Assembly (NCBI GenBank): GCA_016292335.1
Contig: JAECRX010000021.1
Span: 1 to 7,961, forward strand
DNA: 7,961 nt
Direction: 5' to 3'
Source of the DNA: Candidatus Sifarchaeum subterraneum
GTDB lineage: Archaea > Asgardarchaeota > Sifarchaeia > Sifarchaeales > Sifarchaeaceae
Shown here: positions 5,247-7,961 of the stretch, piece by piece
How the letters are laid out: each line of letters starts with the position of its first letter
How positions within the stretch are numbered: the stretch's first letter is position 1
Translations under genes and position numbers: made by a program
The notes under the pieces: model-generated
Seen by the model: the letters and a program-made list of their open reading frames with translations, nothing else
Told to the model about the DNA's origin: nothing
The model's database searches: none

Positions 5247-5287
5247 ATATTGTACCGCTTTATGATATATATGTAAGCGTACAATAT
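5247..5287. promoter_or_regulatory. Inverted repeat flanking a TATA-like core, upstream of the 129-aa gene
   Basis: ATATTGTACCGCTT (5247-5260) and AAGCGTACAATAT (5275-5287) are inverted copies, perfect for 13 bases apart from one extra C in the left arm. The 14-base centre holds ATGATATATATG, a TATA-like sequence 60-65 bases before the TTG at 5329. Arms placed on both sides of the TATA core suggest a repressor operator; a hairpin in a longer RNA is the alternative. Confidence 0.5.
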
Positions 5288-5315
5288 GTTAACAAGACTA
5301 TCAAAGGTTAACAAG
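5288..5315 (+). repeat. GTTAACAAG direct repeat in the leader of the 129-aa gene
   Basis: GTTAACAAG occurs at 5288-5296 and again at 5307-5315, 19 bases apart centre to centre. The second copy runs into AAGGTG (5313-5318), the only SD-like site for the TTG at 5329, so binding of a protein or RNA here could affect both transcription and translation. Confidence 0.4.
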
Positions 5316-5328
5316 GTGCCTGATACCT

Positions 5329-5718
5329 TTGGAAAAATCCACATATAAAATTACATTCAAACATTACGGCAAAGATAAGGAGAAATACGAAGAAAAGAAG
5401 CAATTCGTAGAAGAGTTTGTTGGTGATTTAGTTACTTTTTTTCCTGGAGAGTTCAAGTTTCCTAAATGCATTTACATTGTTGATGATGAACTCTGGGATG
5501 AATCAATTAAATCTAGCGTTTATTTAACCAAAGAAGGATATATTGTCCTTAAATATAGCTGCAATGAGAAAGAGATTTTGCGTGAAATTTTACATTTGAC
5601 ATATCCTGATCTTCCAGAATTCGAAATAAGCACGAAAGTCACGAAAAATGAAAGATTGTTGCTCATTGAAAGAACAAAACGATTTGTTGAGTCAGAAGAC
5701 GCAACGAGTCCAGATTGA
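5329..5718 (+). CDS. Unrecognised 129-aa protein with a degenerate zincin-like segment
   Basis: I do not recognise the family with confidence. The protein is soluble, charged, with alternating predicted strands and helices: YKITFKHYG (6-14), a Lys/Glu-rich helix (about 15-36), FKFPKCIYIVDDELWD (42-57), VYLTKEGYIVLKY (64-76), the helix KEILREILHL (81-90), then YPDLPEFEI (92-100) and a C-terminal helix. The block around 82-100 resembles small archaeal proteins with HEILH followed by YPDLSE, a presumed zinc-peptidase motif, but here the first His is Arg85 (CGT, one base from CAT), so catalytic zinc binding is not expected. The start is TTG with a weak SD (AAGGTG, ten bases upstream); a stop at 5290-5292 limits extension. 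It converges with the archaemetzincin gene and has a structured promoter region. Confidence 0.7.
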   Translation: MEKSTYKITFKHYGKDKEKYEEKKQFVEEFVGDLVTFFPGEFKFPKCIYIVDDELWDESIKSSVYLTKEGYIVLKYSCNEKEILREILHLTYPDLPEFEISTKVTKNERLLLIERTKRFVESEDATSPD

Positions 5719-5788
5719 TGTTTAAACCTTATTTAATACACTAAAAATTGATTTTCTGGCCAATCAGCCCATCAAAAGATGAATTGAA

Positions 5789-6292
5789 TTAGGTTTTAGG
5801 TATATGAGAGTTTAGAAAATAGTTTACCTTTTTTTTGCAAGTTTCGCATAAATGTTTTGATTTTAATTGGGCTTCAAAAAGCGAGTTACTGAAAGTCATT
5901 ACACAAGGATGTTCACAATGTCTTAAATTCAGAATATGACCTGTTTCATGAATTGCTTCCTTTTCTATCAAGTTTCTGTCATCAAGAAGTCTATGCAAAG
6001 ATACAAGTGCAGAATCACCGGGAATTGCTACCCCAAAAACAAAATTCAAATCTTTGACATATAAATCGACATCCACAACCCCTAAAGCCCATTTTTTAGT
6101 TTTCATTCTCTTAATTTCTGAAACAATTCCATAGGCATCATATTGCGCGCGAGCGTTAGAGTATGTGCCTGTAGGGATGCTAAAATTTGAAATTTTTGAT
6201 ACGACAAGTGGACTAAATTCTCTTTCCAGTGCCTCTTGGATTATTTTGGCAGTCTCTATGCCAATATTATTAGTTTTGAATAATTGAAGCAT
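5789..6292 (-). CDS. amzA: Archaemetzincin-type metalloprotease (family M54)
   Basis: 167 residues, the usual size of archaeal archaemetzincins, which are small cytosolic zinc proteases with a second, structural zinc. The catalytic motif is H115-E116-TG-H119-x5-H125 followed by C126; C130 and the Met-turn M132 (CVM) follow, then C149-x2-C152. The upstream core WALGVVDVDLYVKDLNFVFG (68-87) and ALVSLHRL (95-102) are typical of the family. Two departures are visible: Asn122 stands where HExxHxxGxxH has Gly, and the Cys126-Cys130 spacing is three residues where I recall four. The start is ATG at 6290-6292 with no SD site; a TATA-like stretch about 25 bases upstream suggests a leaderless mRNA. It is transcribed alone, convergent with the 129-aa gene. 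The natural substrate of archaemetzincins is not established. Confidence 0.9.
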   Translation of the reverse strand: MLQLFKTNNIGIETAKIIQEALEREFSPLVVSKISNFSIPTGTYSNARAQYDAYGIVSEIKRMKTKKWALGVVDVDLYVKDLNFVFGVAIPGDSALVSLHRLLDDRNLIEKEAIHETGHILNLRHCEHPCVMTFSNSLFEAQLKSKHLCETCKKKVNYFLNSHIPKT

Positions 6293-6314
6293 AATTGAAA
6301 TAAAAAGGATGGAT

Positions 6315-6323
6315 TTTATTTAA
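6315..6323 (-). promoter_or_regulatory. Possible TATA box of amzA (leaderless)
   Basis: On the minus strand TTAAATAAA lies 23-31 bases before the ATG, the spacing expected when transcription starts at or next to the start codon. A second AT-rich candidate lies at 6357-6371, which would give a leader of about 40 bases. Confidence 0.35.
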
Positions 6324-6417
6324 TTTATGGATTACCTAGTTGCCTATCAATACTTGAAAAAATATATTTAAATTAAGCCGAAATGATCCCCTATTATGGA
6401 TCTGGTAGAAAAGCAAT

Positions 6418-6756
6418 TTATTCTGGACGACGTTCTGGAATATATTCTGGTTTCTTGCCAGATGCAAAAAATTCTTTCGTTAAATAAAGTCCGCAATAAC
6501 AGTGGCCAAATTCTTCCAAGTCAGGTTTAGCATACACACAAGGGCAAATTATATCTTTATCTTTTTCTCTAATTCCATCAGCAAGTCGACATGGGCAGGA
6601 AAAGTAACCATAACGATTCCAATTTGTTGTCAACCCTTCGATTAACACTTGTAAATGTTCTTTATCTCGAACCAATTCCCATCCCTGGTGTTTAGCTACC
6701 AACTCAACAAACATTTTCGTATCTTCAATGGTTTTTTTCCTTTTGGATTCGGGCAC
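6418..6756 (-). CDS. Ferredoxin:thioredoxin reductase catalytic subunit-like protein
   Basis: 112 residues with the three Cys pairs of the FTR catalytic chain: C54-P-C56 (in FSCPCR), C71-P-C73 (in DIICPC) and C86-Y-C88 (in GHCYCGLYL). In the family these hold a 4Fe-4S cluster next to a redox-active disulfide and pass electrons one at a time from ferredoxin to a thioredoxin-like partner. CYC replaces the plant CHC, as is common in archaeal forms. N-terminal helices (about 8-40, WELVRDKEHLQVLIEGL) are typical; no variable (alpha) subunit gene is visible here. The start is GTG at 6754-6756 with AGGAAG ten bases upstream; an in-frame TGA just before it excludes a longer protein. It follows the glutaredoxin-like gene by 19 bases, so the two are very likely co-transcribed and act as donor and carrier. 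Confidence 0.9.
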   Translation of the reverse strand: MPESKRKKTIEDTKMFVELVAKHQGWELVRDKEHLQVLIEGLTTNWNRYGYFSCPCRLADGIREKDKDIICPCVYAKPDLEEFGHCYCGLYLTKEFFASGKKPEYIPERRPE

Positions 6757-6775
6757 TACTCATCATCTTCCTGAT

Positions 6776-7078
6776 TTATTTGATGCCGAATAGTTTTTTG
6801 TATTTGGATTGCTTATAACCAATTTCAACCTTTTCGTCATCCACAACAAGGAAAGGAAATACTGCTCGTTGCATGTATTTTTCTTTTAACTCTTCAATTA
6901 GTTTTTTTCTAACATTTTTTTCTAAATTGTCGACATACAAATACTCAAATTCAATAGAATTATTTTTCAAAAATGCAATAGCACTACGACAAAATCCACA
7001 TGTCGATATCGCATAAAGTGTTACGTTGAAACTCTTATTATCGCCAGGTTCTCGGGTAAATTTTATCTCAGATGACAT
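6776..7078 (-). CDS. Glutaredoxin/NrdH-like thiol protein with CGFC site
   Basis: 100 residues with a thioredoxin fold. Strand NVTLYAISTCGFC (18-30) holds the redox pair C27-G-F-C30, helix RSAIAFLKNN follows, then EFEYLYVDN, a charged helix (51-68), and the cis-Pro loop VFPFLVVDDEK (73-83; P75). The last part, IGYKQSKYKKLFG, matches glutaredoxin-like proteins rather than classical thioredoxin. It is cytosolic. It is the first gene of a two-gene unit with the FTR catalytic subunit, which points to it as the FTR target that carries electrons to downstream reductases; this is inference from context. The start is ATG at 7076-7078 with no SD site and a TATA-like element about 25 bases upstream, so a leaderless mRNA is likely. 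Confidence 0.88.
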   Translation of the reverse strand: MSSEIKFTREPGDNKSFNVTLYAISTCGFCRSAIAFLKNNSIEFEYLYVDNLEKNVRKKLIEELKEKYMQRAVFPFLVVDDEKVEIGYKQSKYKKLFGIK

Positions 7079-7098
7079 GAGATATAGTTTATTTAGAA

Positions 7099-7106
7099 AT
7101 TTTTAA
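7099..7106 (-). promoter_or_regulatory. Possible TATA box of the Grx-FTR unit
   Basis: TTAAAAAT on the minus strand lies 21-28 bases before the ATG at 7078. With no SD site present this fits a leaderless transcript. One copy of the 13-bp direct repeat (7110-7122) lies directly upstream. Confidence 0.35.
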
Positions 7107-7109
7107 GAG

Positions 7110-7195
7110 TTTTGGATAAGGCAAACTGAAAGTTAACCATAGATTAGTTTGATACCCATCGTTTATTAAAACAATTTCAAGATTTTGGATAAGGC
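7110..7195 (+). repeat. Pair of 13-bp direct repeats (TTTTGGATAAGGC)
   Basis: TTTTGGATAAGGC occurs at 7110-7122 and 7183-7195, identical over 13 bases, 73 bases apart. The match extends loosely to the left (AAGAG and AAGA). Copies next to the Grx promoter could be regulator sites; they are too short to call as element ends. Confidence 0.45.
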
Positions 7196-7300
7196 GGGCT
7201 CAAGACGATCATCAAAGCAGAAAAAGAAATATCGAGGAAATTAATAGTTCTAAATAATTTCGTAACTATTTTAAAAGATAACACGCTGTCCTAGCAGATA

Positions 7301-7350
7301 TAATTCTACCTGAAACGCTTTGGAGAAACATCTACCTTCAGGTAGAATTA
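7301..7350. repeat. Perfect 14-bp inverted repeat with a competing inner hairpin
   Basis: TAATTCTACCTGAA (7301-7314) and TTCAGGTAGAATTA (7337-7350) are perfect inverted arms around a 22-base loop. The loop ends with TCTACC (7331-7336), which can pair with GGTAGA (7341-7346) across TTCA as a local 6-bp hairpin, so two exclusive folds are possible. It lies 70 bases before the permease ATG and upstream of the TATA-like element, which favours a DNA operator, a small RNA or a terminator over a riboswitch. There is no T tract after it on the plus strand. Confidence 0.5.
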
Positions 7351-7387
7351 GTGTAAAATGGACATTCAGATTAATAGTCGGCAAACA

Positions 7388-7395
7388 TTAAAAAG
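7388..7395 (+). promoter_or_regulatory. Possible TATA box of the TauE/SafE gene
   Basis: TTAAAAAG lies 25-32 bases before the ATG at 7420, the usual distance for a leaderless archaeal gene. No SD site precedes the ATG; GGGTAAACT directly before it is a poor match. Confidence 0.35.
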
Positions 7396-7419
7396 ATAAT
7401 TTTCAATACTGGGTAAACT

Positions 7420-7961
7420 ATGGAATTGTTTAGCATCTATATATTGTTGATTATATCAACCTTGATAATCGGTTTTGTTTCATCTATGTTCGGTATTGGT
7501 GGAGGCATTTTATTGGTGCCTATCCTAATATTTCTTGGTTTTACTGCTCATCAAGCCATAGGAATTAGTGTTGCAGTAGGAATATTTACAGGATTTTCTT
7601 CTTTTATTGAGTATTATAGACAGAAAAGGGTCGATTGGAAACTTGGATTGCTTTTAGAATTAGTAACCGTCCCAGGTGCTATAATTGGCGCTTATACGAC
7701 TACTTTTGTGACATCTACCTTTTTGGAACTGCTTTTTGCACTGCTACTGCTTATCAATGTAGTCTTTATTTTGAAAGGCCAATCCTTTAGTGGTGATGGA
7801 CGGTGCCGTTTTTTAGGATTGAGAAGAACCATAGTAGATAGAGATGGTAAAGAATTTGAATATGTTACAAATTTAGCACTCATACTCCCTGTAAGTTTTT
7901 TAGCAGGCTTTGTGGCTGGATTTTTTGGTATTTCAGGCGGCTTTTTGAAAGTCTCTGTACT
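7420..7961 (+). CDS. TauE/SafE family membrane permease (5' part, cut by window end)
   Basis: The first 180 residues are present. A first membrane helix (about 5-24) runs into the family signature SSMFGIGGGILLVPIL (21-36), then AIGISVAVGIFTGFSSFIEYYRQKRVDW (46-73), TVPGAIIGAY (83-92) and a helix at about 101-118. After a soluble loop of about 30 residues (119-150) the second half-repeat starts, with SFLAGFVAGFFGISGGFLKV (159-178) echoing the first signature. This two-repeat pattern is typical of TauE/SafE (DUF81) transporters, linked to export or uptake of sulfite, sulfoacetate and other sulfur or organic anions. The substrate here is unknown. The loop between the repeats (GDGRCRFLGLRRTIVDRDGKEFEYVTN) is longer than in many members and may be a small cytosolic insert. 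Confidence 0.87.
   Translation, partial: MELFSIYILLIISTLIIGFVSSMFGIGGGILLVPILIFLGFTAHQAIGISVAVGIFTGFSSFIEYYRQKRVDWKLGLLLELVTVPGAIIGAYTTTFVTSTFLELLFALLLLINVVFILKGQSFSGDGRCRFLGLRRTIVDRDGKEFEYVTNLALILPVSFLAGFVAGFFGISGGFLKVSV

Larger units (their letters stand above)
7079..7419. other. 341-bp gene-free divergent region between the Grx/FTR unit and TauE/SafE
   Basis: No coding frame is supported. It contains the putative Grx promoter near 7099-7106, two 13-bp direct repeats (7110-7122, 7183-7195), a perfect 14-bp inverted repeat (7301-7350), and a TATA-like element for the permease (7388-7395). I see no tRNA or known RNA gene in it. The stretch between 7196 and 7300 shows nothing definite. Confidence 0.6.

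Noticed and set aside
6383..6487. 34-codon plus-strand frame from ATG 6383 behind a TATA-like stretch
   Set aside because: Mostly antisense to the 3' end of the FTR gene, no SD site, and the Gly/Tyr-rich peptide mirrors the FTR C-terminus codons.
7301..7350. Calling the inverted repeat an intrinsic terminator or insertion-sequence end
   Set aside because: No U tract follows on the plus strand, no transposase or target duplication is visible, and the unit is only 50 bp.
7692..7883. 63-aa minus-strand frame
   Set aside because: Antisense to the TauE/SafE gene with Ser/Lys-rich shadow composition.
1..7961. CRISPR array, cas gene, prophage or integrase
   Set aside because: No regularly spaced repeats beyond short pairs and no recognisable proteins of these systems.

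Overview
The window reads as AT-rich archaeal DNA. Archaeal or eukaryote-type markers include ribosomal proteins eL38 and eL40, a tRNA with bulge-helix-bulge type introns, an archaemetzincin, an archaeal-type ThiL, and TATA-like elements 20-30 bases before several starts. eL38 is known mainly from TACK and Asgard archaea, so a TACK-like archaeon (Bathyarchaeia would fit) is my inference, not a demonstrated placement. GTG and TTG starts are common (TPR protein, ThiL, FTR, the 129-aa protein).

Layout. 1-632 (+): no gene up to about 171, then a short decayed frame that overlaps by ATGA a DsrE-family gene; each of the two frames carries an in-frame TAA. 693-1298 (-): read 5' to 3', eL40, tRNA-Val(CAC), eL38, all on one strand with short gaps. 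The tRNA is the most striking object here. Its mature cloverleaf appears only if three separate introns are removed, from the D arm, the anticodon loop and the variable loop. 1397-3908 (-): a two-gene unit of a 488-aa TPR-like protein followed by a site-2-protease-like membrane metalloprotease with a C-terminal AN1 zinc finger. 3909-4130: divergent promoter region with two 19-bp tandem repeats and four alternating copies of ATCAAG/CTTGAT. 4131-5195 (+): thiL (thiamine-monophosphate kinase). 5196-5328: T-tract, a long inverted repeat around a TATA-like core, and 9-bp direct repeats. 5329-5718 (+): unidentified 129-aa protein whose REILH segment looks like a broken HExxH zincin motif. 5789-6292 (-): archaemetzincin with Asn in place of the usual motif Gly. 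6418-7078 (-): a glutaredoxin-like protein followed by the ferredoxin:thioredoxin reductase catalytic subunit, a probable disulfide-relay operon. 7079-7419: gene-free stretch with two 13-bp direct repeats and a perfect 14-bp inverted repeat. 7420 to the end (+): start of a TauE/SafE-type permease, cut by the window edge.

Themes. Sulfur and thiol handling recurs (DsrE remnant, Grx/FTR pair, TauE/SafE), as do zinc proteins (eL40, AN1 finger, S2P, archaemetzincin, a possible inactive zincin). Apart from the small co-directional groups, nothing ties these genes into one pathway. I see no CRISPR array, insertion sequence or phage gene. The best candidates for something under-described are the three-intron tRNA, the S2P-AN1 protein with its TPR partner, and the repeat-rich regulatory regions before thiL and the 129-aa gene.
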